Notes: generated from the sequence alone by a model not told the origin. A DNA stretch of 64,000 nt from Asanoa ishikariensis (GCF_900107455.1 NZ_FNQB01000002.1:1860001-1924000); one strand, 5' to 3'; positions 40,226 to 48,797 are shown, counted from the stretch's first letter. Numbers and translations: made by a program.

Positions 40226-41768
40226 GAGTCGCCTCGCCCTGTCCGCGGGCGGGGTGGCGGTGCTGCTCGCGGCGCTCGACGCGTACGTCGTCGTGACGAT
40301 CCTGATCGAGATCATGAAGGATCTCGACGTGCCGGTGAACCGGCTGGAGCGGATCACCCCGGTGGTCACGTGCTACCTGCTGGGCTACGTCGCCGGCATG
40401 CCGCTGCTCGGCCGCCTGTCCGACCGCTACGGCCGGCGCCTGGTGATCCAGGTCTGCCTGGCCGGCTTCGCGGTCGGGTCGTTGGTCGCCGCGCTCGCGC
40501 CGGGTCTGACCGTGCTGGCGATCGGGCGCGCGGTGCAGGGGCTGGCCGGCGGTGCGCTGCTGCCGGTGACCATGGCGCTGGCCGCCGACCTGGTGGTCCG
40601 TCAGCGACCGCTGGCCCTCGGCCTGGTCGGCGCCGCACAGGAACTGGGCAGCGTCCTGGGCCCGCTGTACGGCGCCGTCATCGCGGCTGTCGCCGGTTGG
40701 CGTGGGGTGTTCTGGATCAACCTGCCGTTGGCCGCCCTGGTCGCGCTGGCGGTGCACTATGGCCTGCCGGCGCGGTCCGCCGAGCGGCGGGAGCGCCAAC
40801 CGGTCGACGTGGTCGGTGGTCTGCTGCTCGCGGTCGCGCTCGGGCTGCTGGTGGTGGCGCTCTACAACCCCGAACCGGATCGCGGCGTACTGCCGACCTG
40901 GGGGTGGCCGACGCTCGGCGCGTCGGCCGCGGTGGTCCTCGCGTTCATCGCGTGGGAGTCCCGGGCGCGCACCCGGCTGCTCGACCCGGACGGTGCCAAG
41001 CTGCGCCCGTTCACCGCCGCGCTCGTGGCCAACCTGCTGGCCGGTGCCGCGCTGATGGTCACGCTGGTCGACGTCCAACTGCTGGCGCAGACGGCGCTCG
41101 GCCGCGACGGTCTCGACGGCGCGTTGGTGCTCACCCGGTTCCTGATCGCGCTGCCGGTCGGTGCGGTGCTGGGCGGGCTGCTCACGCGGCGGCTCGGCGA
41201 ACGGCTCGTGACCTTCAGCGGGCTCGCGCTCGCGGCGGTGGCGTACCTGTTGATCGCGAACTGGCCCGCGGACCTCGCGGCCGCCAGGTTCGGCCCGCTG
41301 CCCCGGATGGACACCGACCTCGTACTCGCCGGCTTGGGTCTGGGATTGGTCATCGCGCCGTTGTCCGCGTCGGTTCTTCGCGCAGTGCCCAGTGCGCAAC
41401 ATGGAATCGCCTCGGCCGCCGCGGTTGTCGCCCGTACCGTCGGCATGCTCGTCGGGATCGCCGCCTTGACCGGGTGGGGCCTGCACCGTTTCCAGGAGTT
41501 GACCAGCGATCTCGTACCGCCGCTCGGGTTCGGTGTGGACCCCGCGACCCAGGCCGAGCGGATGGCGGCCTACCAAAAAGCGGTCGGAGAGGCGCTACGT
41601 CAGGAGTATCGGGAGATTTTCCTGGCCACAGCCGTGTTGTGTGGAATCGGGGCACTCGTCGCCCTAGCGCTCACAGGGCGAGACGTCGATGCCCGTAGCC
41701 CGGATGTGGCCATTCCGGTATCGAACTCCGACGCCGCAGATCACATGTCGGAGAAATTCGTCGGGTAG
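40203..41768 (+). CDS. MFS exporter, P55-like (LprG partner)
   Basis: A 521-residue, 14-helix MFS protein. It has [54 protein letters not shown] (motif A) and [35 protein letters not shown] (motif C). The absence of the usual drug-transporter acidic residues elsewhere, and the coupling to lprG (23-bp overlap), identify it as the P55 (Rv1410c) type lipid exporter. It probably loads or exports lipids handed over by LprG. Its C-terminal tail of about 30 residues is hydrophilic. Confidence 0.87.
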   Translation: MSTFPRSRSRLALSAGGVAVLLAALDAYVVVTILIEIMKDLDVPVNRLERITPVVTCYLLGYVAGMPLLGRLSDRYGRRLVIQVCLAGFAVGSLVAALAPGLTVLAIGRAVQGLAGGALLPVTMALAADLVVRQRPLALGLVGAAQELGSVLGPLYGAVIAAVAGWRGVFWINLPLAALVALAVHYGLPARSAERRERQPVDVVGGLLLAVALGLLVVALYNPEPDRGVLPTWGWPTLGASAAVVLAFIAWESRARTRLLDPDGAKLRPFTAALVANLLAGAALMVTLVDVQLLAQTALGRDGLDGALVLTRFLIALPVGAVLGGLLTRRLGERLVTFSGLALAAVAYLLIANWPADLAAARFGPLPRMDTDLVLAGLGLGLVIAPLSASVLRAVPSAQHGIASAAAVVARTVGMLVGIAALTGWGLHRFQELTSDLVPPLGFGVDPATQAERMAAYQKAVGEALRQEYREIFLATAVLCGIGALVALALTGRDVDARSPDVAIPVSNSDAADHMSEKFVG

Positions 41769-41935
41769 GCTATGCGGAGTTTTTCGGTACGTGGTTTGCT
41801 GTTCCCCGCTGTTGATGAGACATCGGGGTTGAGAGACCTCCTTCGTTGAGATGGAGGCCGACTCAGGCGCCGCTGCTCGAAAACGGCCAACCGGCCGCAC
41901 GGCGTTCGGCCGCCAGTTTCGACAAGGAGATTCAC

Positions 41936-42139
41936 ATGGCGCAGGGAACCGTGAAGTGGTTCAACGCAGACAAGGGCTTCGGCTTCATCACCGTTGACGG
42001 CGGGGGTGCTGACGTGTTCGTCCACTTCTCGGCCATCCAGACCAGCGGCTACCGCACGCTGGAAGAGAACCAGCGGGTGGAGTTCGAGATCGCCCAGGGC
42101 CAGAAGGGTCCGCAGGCCGAGCAGGTCCGCCCCATCTGA
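41936..42139 (+). CDS. Cold-shock protein (CspA family)
   Basis: A 67-residue OB-fold nucleic-acid-binding protein. The two RNA-binding motifs are intact: RNP1 KGFGFITV (residues 14-21) and RNP2 VFVHFSAI (29-36). An AAGGAG site precedes the ATG. The 167-bp upstream gap probably holds its promoter and a long 5' leader, as is usual for csp genes. It acts as an RNA chaperone in the cytoplasm. Confidence 0.95.
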   Translation: MAQGTVKWFNADKGFGFITVDGGGADVFVHFSAIQTSGYRTLEENQRVEFEIAQGQKGPQAEQVRPI

Positions 42140-42161
42140 CGTTTCCCAATACAGACGTAGC

Positions 42162-42243
42162 GCCGGCCACGCGCCGGCCGAGTGAGCGGCCCGTTCTCAC
42201 GGGTCGGTGGCGAGCCCCGCATCCTGCCCTGTATGCGGGGCTC
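42162..42243. terminator. Two hairpins after the cold-shock gene
   Basis: GCCGGC arms (42162-42167, 42173-42178) form a short stem. A much stronger one has perfect 11-bp arms GAGCCCCGCAT (42212-42222) and ATGCGGGGCTC (42233-42243) with a 10-nt loop. They lie between convergent genes and probably stop transcription from both sides. Confidence 0.65.
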
Positions 42244-42266
42244 AACGCTGTCTACCGGACGCCGGT

Positions 42267-42473
42267 CTACCGGCGCTTCGCCCGGGTGCGGGCCCGCAGG
42301 CCGACCACCAGGACCGCGAGGCCGATGGCGGTGACGATCGGGCCGATGATCGCCCAGATGTCGTCGCCCGACATCACGCTGCCCCGCAGGGTGCCGAGGC
42401 CCTGGAGCGTCCACACCAAACCGACGACGATGGCCAACAGACCCAGCGTCAGCCGCAGCCATCCAGCGGTCAT
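42267..42473 (-). CDS. Small two-helix membrane protein
   Basis: A 68-residue protein with two hydrophobic helices: GWLRLTLGLLAIVVGLVWTLQG and IWAIIGPIVTAIGLAVLVVGL. A GSVMSGDD turn lies between them, and the basic tail is RARTRAKRR. The family is common in actinobacteria but I know no name or function. The ATG at 42473 is 4 bp after the stop of the aldo/keto reductase gene, so the two are probably cotranscribed. Confidence 0.7.
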   Translation of the reverse strand: MTAGWLRLTLGLLAIVVGLVWTLQGLGTLRGSVMSGDDIWAIIGPIVTAIGLAVLVVGLRARTRAKRR

Positions 42474-42477
42474 GCCC

Positions 42478-43458
42478 TCACCACCGGTCGTGGACAGCCG
42501 GCCGGATGAGCTCGTCATAGGTTTCTCGTACGCCGGCCAGCGCCTCTGCCGTCAGCGGCGGGAGGGCGGCGGTGGCCAGGTTGCCGCGGGCCTGATCAGG
42601 GCCGCGGGCACCGGGGATCACGACGGTCATGCCCGGCTGGTCGATCACCCAGCGGAGCGCGAACTGGGCCATCGTCATGCCGGCCGGGACAAGCTGCTTG
42701 AGCCGCTCGACGGCGCGCAGGCCGGTCTCGTAGTCGACGCCTGAGAAGGTCTCGCCCACGTCGAACGACTCGCCGTGGCGGTTGTAGTTGCGGTGGTCGT
42801 CGGCGGCGAACGTGGTTGCCGCGGTGTAGCGACCTGACAGCAGGCCGCTGGCCAGCGGGACCCGGGCGATGATGCCGACGCCGGCCGCCTTCGCAGCCGG
42901 GAGCACCTGGTCGAGCGGCTTGAGGCGGAACGCGTTCAGGATGATCTGCACGCTGGCCACGTGGGGCCGGGCGATCGCGGTGAGGGCCTGGTCGACCGTC
43001 TCCACGCTGACGCCGTACGCGGCGATCGCGCCGTTCTCGACCAGCGCGTCGAGCGCGTCGAAGATCTCGTCGTCCTCGAAGACCGGTGTGGGCGGGCAGT
43101 GGAGCTGCACCAGGTCGAGCCGGTCGACGCCGAGGTTGGCCCGCGACCGGTCGGTCCAGGCCTTGAAGTTGGCGGCGGTGTAGTTGGCCCGCTCCTGGGG
43201 CACGCGCCGGCCCATCTTGGTGGCCACCATGATCGGTTCCGGTCGCCGGCGCAGGAACTGCCCGATGAGCTGCTCACTGCGGCCGTCGCCGTACACGTCG
43301 GCGGTGTCGATGAAGGTGGTGCCCGCGTCGACGGCGGCGTCGAGGGTCGCGTACGCGTCGTCGGCGCTCACCTCGCCCCAGTCGGCGCCGAGCTGCCAGG
43401 CGCCAAGACCCACAACGGACACGTCGCGGCCGATCCGGCCGAACTCGCGGTACTCCAC
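42478..43458 (-). CDS. Aldo/keto reductase
   Basis: A 326-residue NADPH-dependent (beta/alpha)8 reductase. The catalytic tetrad is visible: Asp and Tyr in FIDTADVYGDGRSEQLIG, Lys in MVATKMGRR and His in DLVQLHCPP. The cofactor strand is near VVIPGARGPDQARGN. The opening MEYREFGRIGRDVSVVGLGAWQLG is typical of the YghZ/general stress protein 69 group. The physiological substrate is unknown. Confidence 0.88.
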   Translation of the reverse strand: MEYREFGRIGRDVSVVGLGAWQLGADWGEVSADDAYATLDAAVDAGTTFIDTADVYGDGRSEQLIGQFLRRRPEPIMVATKMGRRVPQERANYTAANFKAWTDRSRANLGVDRLDLVQLHCPPTPVFEDDEIFDALDALVENGAIAAYGVSVETVDQALTAIARPHVASVQIILNAFRLKPLDQVLPAAKAAGVGIIARVPLASGLLSGRYTAATTFAADDHRNYNRHGESFDVGETFSGVDYETGLRAVERLKQLVPAGMTMAQFALRWVIDQPGMTVVIPGARGPDQARGNLATAALPPLTAEALAGVRETYDELIRPAVHDRW

Positions 43459-43557
43459 GCAGGCACCTTATCTGGAACGTTTAAAGGGCCTTGCCGGCGG
43501 TCCCGCTGGTGTGCTTGGCTTAACAAGACGTACGTACGGTTTGGAAGGTGGCAGCAC

Positions 43558-44343
43558 ATGTGGGACCCCGCCGTTTACGGCCGCTTCGGAGACGAACGTT
43601 CGCGTCCGTTCCACGAGCTGGTCGCCAGAATCCCCGCCGAGGCACCGCGTCAGGTCGTCGACCTGGGCTGCGGTCCCGGCACCCTGACCGCCACGCTGGC
43701 CGCCCGCTGGCCGTCCGCGCTGGTGCGGGGGATCGACTCGTCGGCCGAGATGATCGCGTCGGCCCGGGCCCTCGACGCGCCGGTCGACTTCACCGTGGGT
43801 GACCTGCGGGAATTCACGCCCTCGCCGGGCGTCGACGTGCTCGTCTCCAACGCCGCGCTGCAGTGGGTGCCCGACCACGAGGCGCTGCTGCACCGCTGGG
43901 TCGCCGCGTTGCCCGCCGGCGCGTGGCTGGCGTTCCAGGTGCCCGGCAACTTCTCGTCGCCGGCCCACGACGCGGTCTACGCGCTGGCCGAGTCGCCGCG
44001 CTGGAAGTCGGTGCTGGGCGGGGTCGCCCGGCGGATGGCTGTGCCGACCGCCACTGACTACGCGGCCTCCCTGGCCTCGGCTTGCGCGGTCGACGCCTGG
44101 GAAACTACCTACGTGCACCTGCTCCCCGGCAACTCCGCCGACCACCCGGTGCTCGCCTGGCTGGAGGGCACCGCGCTGCGCCCGATCCGGGCGGCGTTCG
44201 GCGCCGACGAGGCCGGCTGGGCTGCCTACCGGGCGGAGCTGGGTGAGCGGCTGGCGGCGGCGTACCCGATCCGCCACGACCGCGCCTTCTTCCCCTTCCG
44301 CCGCGTTTTCGTGGTGGCGCACGTTCAAGGAGCACTCTCTTGA
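43558..44343 (+). CDS. tam: Trans-aconitate 2-methyltransferase
   Basis: A 261-residue SAM methyltransferase that begins MWDPAVYGRFGDERSRPFHELVARI, the signature of Tam. Motif I is VVDLGCGPGTLTATLAARWP, followed by GIDSSAEMI and VSNAALQWVPDHEALL. The enzyme methylates trans-aconitate, a spontaneous aconitate isomer that inhibits the citric acid cycle. Its stop overlaps the adenosine deaminase ATG by 4 bp. Confidence 0.87.
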   Translation: MWDPAVYGRFGDERSRPFHELVARIPAEAPRQVVDLGCGPGTLTATLAARWPSALVRGIDSSAEMIASARALDAPVDFTVGDLREFTPSPGVDVLVSNAALQWVPDHEALLHRWVAALPAGAWLAFQVPGNFSSPAHDAVYALAESPRWKSVLGGVARRMAVPTATDYAASLASACAVDAWETTYVHLLPGNSADHPVLAWLEGTALRPIRAAFGADEAGWAAYRAELGERLAAAYPIRHDRAFFPFRRVFVVAHVQGALS

Positions 44344-45362
44344 CCGACCTAGCCGAGTTCATCGCCGGTCTGCCCAAGGTCGAGCTGCACGTTCACCACG
44401 TGGGCTCGGCCTCGCCGCGGATCGTGTCCGAGCTGGCCACACGGCACGCCGGCAGCACCCCGGTGCCGACCGACATCGACGCGCTGGCCGCGTACTTCGA
44501 GTTCCGGGACTTCCGGCACTTCATCGAGGTCTACCTCTCTGTGGTCGACCTGATCCGTGAGCCGGAGGACGTCCGGATCCTGACCTACGAGGTGGCCCGC
44601 GAGCTGGCCCGCCAGCAGGTCCGCTACGCCGAGCTCACGGTCACGCCGTACTCGTCGGTTCGCCGAGGCATGCCGGCACCCGAGTTCTGCGGTGCCATCG
44701 AGGACGCCCGCCTGGCCGCCGAGAAGGAGCTCGGGATCGTGCTGCGCTGGTGCTTCGACATCCCCGGCGAGGCCGGGCTGGAGGCCGCGGAGGAGACCCT
44801 GCGGATCGCCCTCGACGAGCGCCCGGACGGCCTGGTCTCGTTCGGCCTGGGCGGCCCCGAGGTGGGCGTGCCGCGCCCCCAGTTCAAGCCGTACTTCGAG
44901 AAGGCCCGAGCGGCGGGCCTGCACCTGGTGCCGCACGCGGGCGAGACCACGGGCCCGGAGACGATCTGGGACGCGATCCGCGACCTGGGCGCCGAGCGCA
45001 TCGGCCACGGCATCTCGGCCGCTCAGGACCCCTCGCTGATGGCCTACCTGGCCGCGGAGGGCATCCCGCTGGAGATCAGCCCGACGTCGAACGTCCGCAC
45101 GCGCGCGGTGGCCAACCTCGACGAGCACCCGCTGCCGACCCTGGTCGCGGCCGGCGTGCCGGTCAACATCAACTCTGACGACCCGCCGATGTTCGGCACG
45201 ACCCTCAATGACGAGTACGCGGTCGCGGCCCGCCTTCTCGACCTGGACGCGGCGGGCGTGGCTCGGCTCGCTGTCGCCGCGGTGGAGGCGTCTTTCCTGC
45301 CCGCCGGGGAGAAGACCCGAATTACCGACGAAATCACCGCGTACGCCCGTTCAGCGGTTTAG
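44340..45362 (+). CDS. add: Adenosine deaminase family protein
   Basis: A 340-residue TIM-barrel deaminase. The metal ligands are H17-V-H19 in VELHVHHVGS, the HAGE motif with the catalytic Glu is in LVPHAGETTG, GHGISAA supplies a further His and NINSDDPPMFGT holds the catalytic Asp pair. Where classical adenosine deaminases read HLHLxGS, this one reads HVHHVGSASPRIVSEL. I associate that variant with the Streptomyces enzyme that deaminates aminodeoxyfutalosine in menaquinone synthesis, so the substrate could be either. It is coupled to tam and followed by a clear terminator. Confidence 0.82.
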   Translation: MTDLAEFIAGLPKVELHVHHVGSASPRIVSELATRHAGSTPVPTDIDALAAYFEFRDFRHFIEVYLSVVDLIREPEDVRILTYEVARELARQQVRYAELTVTPYSSVRRGMPAPEFCGAIEDARLAAEKELGIVLRWCFDIPGEAGLEAAEETLRIALDERPDGLVSFGLGGPEVGVPRPQFKPYFEKARAAGLHLVPHAGETTGPETIWDAIRDLGAERIGHGISAAQDPSLMAYLAAEGIPLEISPTSNVRTRAVANLDEHPLPTLVAAGVPVNINSDDPPMFGTTLNDEYAVAARLLDLDAAGVARLAVAAVEASFLPAGEKTRITDEITAYARSAV

Positions 45363-45371
45363 GGGCGGTCA

Positions 45372-45401
45372 GCGGGCAGGTCAATGTCCCGACCTGCCCG
45401 C
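45372..45401 (+). terminator. Intrinsic terminator of the tam-add operon
   Basis: Perfect 11-bp arms GCGGGCAGGTC (45372-45382) and GACCTGCCCGC (45391-45401) with an 8-nt loop, starting 10 bp after the add stop. There is no T-tract. Confidence 0.75.
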
Positions 45402-45532
45402 ACCGGATGCGGAAGAGGAATTCCCGTTCCGCGACAACCCGACATGAAAATTGTTTTCGCGTCTTAGCCTTTGGCATTCAACATCAACTCGCTGGACGCG
45501 AATTGCGACACCGAAGATCAACTCGTGCGGAC

Positions 45533-45602
45533 GCTTTGCTCTGCACCCATATACGCACCACTCCGCGACGGGCGTGGTGCGTATATGGGTGCAGAGCAAA
45601 GC
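45533..45602. repeat. Perfect 29-bp inverted repeat
   Basis: The arms at 45533-45561 and 45574-45602 are exact reverse complements over 29 bp (outer ends GCTTTGCTCTGCACC... and ...GGTGCAGAGCAAAGC), with a 12-nt loop. The arms have lower GC content than the surroundings. It is too long and too perfect for a plain terminator, and the add operon already has one 130 bp upstream. It may be a small mobile or REP-like element. No ORF is inside. Confidence 0.75.
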
Positions 45603-45652
45603 CCCACGAAATGGGGAGTCAGCGGCGCCTGCGGGGCGGGCTGCTCCCGTTC

Positions 45653-45668
45653 GCTTGCTTGCTTGCTT
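45653..45668. repeat. (GCTT)4 microsatellite
   Basis: Four exact copies of GCTT at the edge of the large tandem array. Such simple repeats are rare in high-GC actinobacterial DNA and are prone to slippage. Between 45603 and 45720 only this and a degenerate partial array unit were seen. Confidence 0.7.
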
Positions 45669-45720
45669 GCGTTGCGGCAAGGGGATGACCGCCGGCGGCT
45701 GCGCCCCGCGCGGTGGGCTA

Positions 45721-46597
45721 CTTCCGCGAGGTCGCTTTCTGCTTGCGCTGCGGCGCGGGGTGGCGGCGTGGTCGGACCGGCGGCGGCGGCTGCGCCGCGC
45801 GCGTCGGGCTTCTTCCGTGCGGTTGCCTTCTGCTTGCGCTGCGGCGCGGGGGTGACGGGGCGGTCGGACCGGCGGCTGCGCCGCGCGTGGTGGGCTTCTT
45901 CCGCGAGGTCGTTTTCTGCTTGCGCTGCGGCGTGGGGGTGGCGGGGCGGTCGGACCGGCGGCGGCTGCGCCGCGCGTGGTGGGCTTCTTCCGTGCGTTTG
46001 CTGCTTGCGCTGCGGCGTGGGGGTGGCGGGGCGGTCGGACCGGCGGCGGCTGCGCCGCGCGTGGTGGGCTTCTTCCGTGCGTTTGCTGCTTGCGCTGCGG
46101 CGTGGGGGTGGCGGGGCGGTCGGACCGGCGGCGGCTGCGTCGCGCGCGGTGGCTACTTCCGCGAGGTTGGTTTCTGCTTGCGCTGCGGCGTGGGGGTGGC
46201 GGGGTGGTCGGAGCGGCGGCGGCTGCGCCATGCCCGGCGGCCTACTTCCGCGAGGTCGCTTTCTGCTTGCGCTGCGGCGTGGGGGTGGCGGGGTGGTCGG
46301 AGCGGCGGCGGCTGCGCCATGCCCGGCGGCCTACTTCCGCGAGGTCGCTTTCTGCTTGCGCTGCGGCGTGGGGGTGGCGGGGTGGTCGGAGCGGCGGCGG
46401 CTGCGCCATGCCCGGCGGCCTACTTCCGCGAGGTCGCTTTCTGCTTGCGCTGAGGCGCCGGGGTGACGGGGTGGTCGGAGCGGCGGCGGCTGCGCCATGC
46501 CCGGCGGCCTACTTCCGCGAGGTCGCTTTCTGCTTGCGCTGAGGCGCCGGGGTGACGGGGCGGTCGGACCGGCGGCGGCTGCGGATCTGGAGGGCGA
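45721..46597. repeat. Tandem array of about ten 84-91 bp units derived from a gene 3' end
   Basis: The segment starting CTTCCGCGAGGTCG recurs at 45721, 45812, 45898, 45987, 46072, 46156, 46245, 46334, 46423 and 46512. The last five starts are exactly 89 bp apart and nearly identical in sequence, while the distal copies diverge. The unit at 46512 is the 3' coding end (tail PQRKQKATSRK and stop) of the minus-strand gene ending at 46509. Together with 45363-45720 this makes the only gap over 300 bp in the window; long frames across it are artefacts of the repeat. Confidence 0.9.
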
Positions 46598-47105
46598 GCA
46601 CAGCGCAGATCAGCCCACCGACGGCCGCGATCGCGATCAGCAGCCAGGCGGTGCCGTTGCCGCCCTCGCCGCCGGTGGCGGCTGGTGCCGAGGCCGCGAG
46701 CGGGGTCGGCGCGTCGCAGTTGGTCTGCTGGGTGTTGTTGGCCGTGCCGACCTGGAACGCCGCGTTGCAGGTGCGGGCGATCGGTGCGCCGAACTCGACC
46801 GTGACGGCCCACTCGCCGGCCGGGAGCGTGCTCATGTAGACCAACGTCCCGGGCGCCGAGGACTGGACCATCTTGGCCGGGGCCACGGTCGTGCCGTCGG
46901 CTTCCTTCGCGGTCAGCGTCGCGTCGACGAGGCCCTCGGCCGGGTGGCCGTCCTGGTAGGTCACGTTGACCCAGACCGACCCTCGGCCGTCGTGGTTGAC
47001 CGTGATCTTCGCGCCGCCGTGTGCCGCGGCCGGGAACGGCCAGACCAGCAGGGCGATGACGGCGGCGATCAGAAGGCCGGCGGCGCGGCGGAAGGTCGGC
47101 TTCAC
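46509..47105 (-). CDS. Secreted, C-terminally membrane-anchored protein of unknown function
   Basis: About 198 residues. The signal peptide (LLIAAVIALLVWPFPAAA) is followed directly by HGGAKITVNHDGRGSVWVNVTYQDGHPAEG, a beta-sandwich domain with two Cys (CNAAF, NCDAP), a Gly/Ala linker, one transmembrane helix (WLLIAIAAVGGLICAVLAL) and a basic tail ending PQRKQKATSRK. The N-terminal His after cleavage recalls CopC-like copper proteins, but no metal motif is complete. The GTG at 47105 is chosen at the signal peptide; starts at 47171 or 47198 are possible. The tail is the founder unit of the 89-bp tandem array downstream. Confidence 0.7.
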   Translation of the reverse strand: MKPTFRRAAGLLIAAVIALLVWPFPAAAHGGAKITVNHDGRGSVWVNVTYQDGHPAEGLVDATLTAKEADGTTVAPAKMVQSSAPGTLVYMSTLPAGEWAVTVEFGAPIARTCNAAFQVGTANNTQQTNCDAPTPLAASAPAATGGEGGNGTAWLLIAIAAVGGLICAVLALQIRSRRRSDRPVTPAPQRKQKATSRK

Positions 47106-47264
47106 CGCGCCAGTATCGCCGTCGGTCGATCGTTTCCGGAAGAGCCGGAGGCGGACCGTCCGATGAATCATGGCCGCACGCCCTGCGTCCTGCCGCATAA
47201 CTGAGGCCAGGCCGGGCCGGGCCGGGTCGCGCGGCCGACAGGCGCCGACCTCGCGCCGTCCCCG

Positions 47265-47397
47265 GTCGTCTTCCGGGCGCCGGCCCCGCGCCGGGCTGGT
47301 CGTCTTCCGGGCGCCGGCCCCGCGCCGGGCTGGTCGTCATGCGGGCGGCGGGCTCCCGCCGCGCTGGTCGTCCGGGCGTTGGCCTGGCGCCGCGCTA
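47265..47397. repeat. Tandem array of 34-bp units derived from the histidine kinase 3' end
   Basis: Units beginning GTCGTC(TTCCGGGCG) start at 47265, 47299, 47333 and 47367. A fifth, at 47398, is the 3' end of the histidine kinase gene itself (it encodes the C-terminal RRPEDD just before the stop at 47395-47397). The spacing is 34, 34, 34 and 31 bp. The first two copies are identical over 34 bp. The array fills most of the gap between the kinase and the secreted-protein gene. Confidence 0.85.
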
Positions 47398-48768
47398 GTC
47401 GTCTTCCGGGCGGCGGCGCTGGCGGCGGCGGGCGACAGGTTCGCGGGCCAGGCGGCCGACCAGGCCGAACCGGCTGACCTGCTTCACCGGGGCGTCCGGG
47501 TCGCGCAGCAGCATGACGACGCTGGCGCCGCCTAGCTGTGCCTGGTCGATGCTGACCGAGCCGTGTGCGGTCAGCGTGACCCGCTTGGCGATGTCTAGGC
47601 CCAGGCCGGTGGAGCCGCGGTCGCTGGCGCCCCGGCGCAGTGCGCGCTCCGGGTTGGCGATGCCGGGGCCGGCGTCGTCGACCCGGACCGCCACGTAGCC
47701 GTCCCGGCGGGAGATCGCCACCTCGAACGCGGTGGCCTGTGGCGTGTAGCGGAACACGTTGCCGATCACGGCGTCGAGGGCCGCGGCGAGCTCTGCTCGC
47801 GGCACCGGGACCTGGATGCGGGTGTGCGCGCCGACTACCCGGTGCGGGCGGTTCTGGTCGTCGGCGAGTTGGGACCAGAAGACCATCCGTTCGCGTACGA
47901 CCTCGCTCGCGTCACAACTGCCGGGGCCGGCGTCCTGCGAGATGGTCTTGCGGGTGGTCTTGATCAGGACGTCGATCTCGCCCTCGAGCGTGACGATCGC
48001 CTGGCGGATCCGGCGGATCGTGCGCCGCCGGTCCAGCTCGGCCTCGCTGAACGAGCCGATGCTGGTGTCGTCGGAGTCCAGGGCGTCGGCGTCGAGGCGC
48101 AACACCGTCAGCGGCGTACGCAGGCGGTGCGAAAGATCAGCGACCAGCTCGAACTCGTCGGTGCGGGTGACGCTGAGCCGTTCGGCCATCCGGTTGAACG
48201 CGAAGCCGGCCTCGACCAGCTCCCGCGGGCCGCTCGGCTTGACCCTGGTGGTCAGCTCGCCGTCGCCGAGCCCGACCGCGGCCGCGGCGAGCTCGCGTGC
48301 GGCGCTGACGGCCCGGCCGGCCAGCCGGTCGACCACGATCACGGTGGTCACGACGAGGGCCAGCGCGATGCCGAACAGCAGCAGCCAGGTCTGGCCGGAA
48401 CCGCCCGAAAGCACCGGGTCGGCCACGAAGACCTCGATCACCGCGATCCGGTTGCCGACCCGGACCGGTTCGAGTCGCAGCGCGCCGCCGTCGACGTCGA
48501 CCACGACCGGCGCGATGCCGGCCGAGGCGCGCTCGATGTCGACGCCCGCGGCGCGTGACTTCACGCCGGCCTCGATGCCGTGCACGTGGATGTCGCCGCC
48601 GGCGACCTCGATCGCGACGCCGAGCTGTGCCGGGTCGGTGGTTACCGCGAGCGCGCCCGCCACGATGCCGCTGCGGCGGGCAGCGTCGGACAGCGCGTCC
48701 TCCCGGTTGTCCTTCTGGACGGCGATGCCCAGGGGGATGAGGAACGCGAGCGCGACGATCGTCGTCAT
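47395..48768 (-). CDS. Two-component sensor histidine kinase
   Basis: A protein of at least 457 residues with an N-terminal transmembrane helix (TTIVALAFLIPLGIAV), an extracytoplasmic sensor of about 120 residues, a second helix (WLLLFGIALALVVTTVIVVV region), HAMP, the phosphoacceptor H in LVADLSHRLRTPLTVL and an ATPase domain with ALDAVIGNVFRYTPQ (N box), VDDAGPGIAN (G1) and GSTGLGLDIAK (G2). The ATG at 48768 gives a rather short first helix. A non-ATG start overlapping the response-regulator stop (CTGA at 48801) would give a complete helix, so the start is uncertain. The C-terminal basic RRRQRRRPEDD tail is the founder of the 34-bp repeats. Confidence 0.82.
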   Translation of the reverse strand: MTTIVALAFLIPLGIAVQKDNREDALSDAARRSGIVAGALAVTTDPAQLGVAIEVAGGDIHVHGIEAGVKSRAAGVDIERASAGIAPVVVDVDGGALRLEPVRVGNRIAVIEVFVADPVLSGGSGQTWLLLFGIALALVVTTVIVVDRLAGRAVSAARELAAAAVGLGDGELTTRVKPSGPRELVEAGFAFNRMAERLSVTRTDEFELVADLSHRLRTPLTVLRLDADALDSDDTSIGSFSEAELDRRRTIRRIRQAIVTLEGEIDVLIKTTRKTISQDAGPGSCDASEVVRERMVFWSQLADDQNRPHRVVGAHTRIQVPVPRAELAAALDAVIGNVFRYTPQATAFEVAISRRDGYVAVRVDDAGPGIANPERALRRGASDRGSTGLGLDIAKRVTLTAHGSVSIDQAQLGGASVVMLLRDPDAPVKQVSRFGLVGRLAREPVARRRQRRRPEDD

Positions 48769-48797
48769 GCCGGCCGCCAGCGCGGCCAGCGTCGGCC

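Noticed and set aside
45471-46542. Long plus-strand frames (up to 331 codons) across the tandem array
   Set aside because: They consist of translated repeat units rich in Arg/Gly/Ala, begin without ribosome-binding sites, and the unit is derived from the minus-strand gene tail.
45721-46597. Possible CRISPR array
   Set aside because: The repeated unit covers the whole period with no unique spacers, and no cas genes are present.
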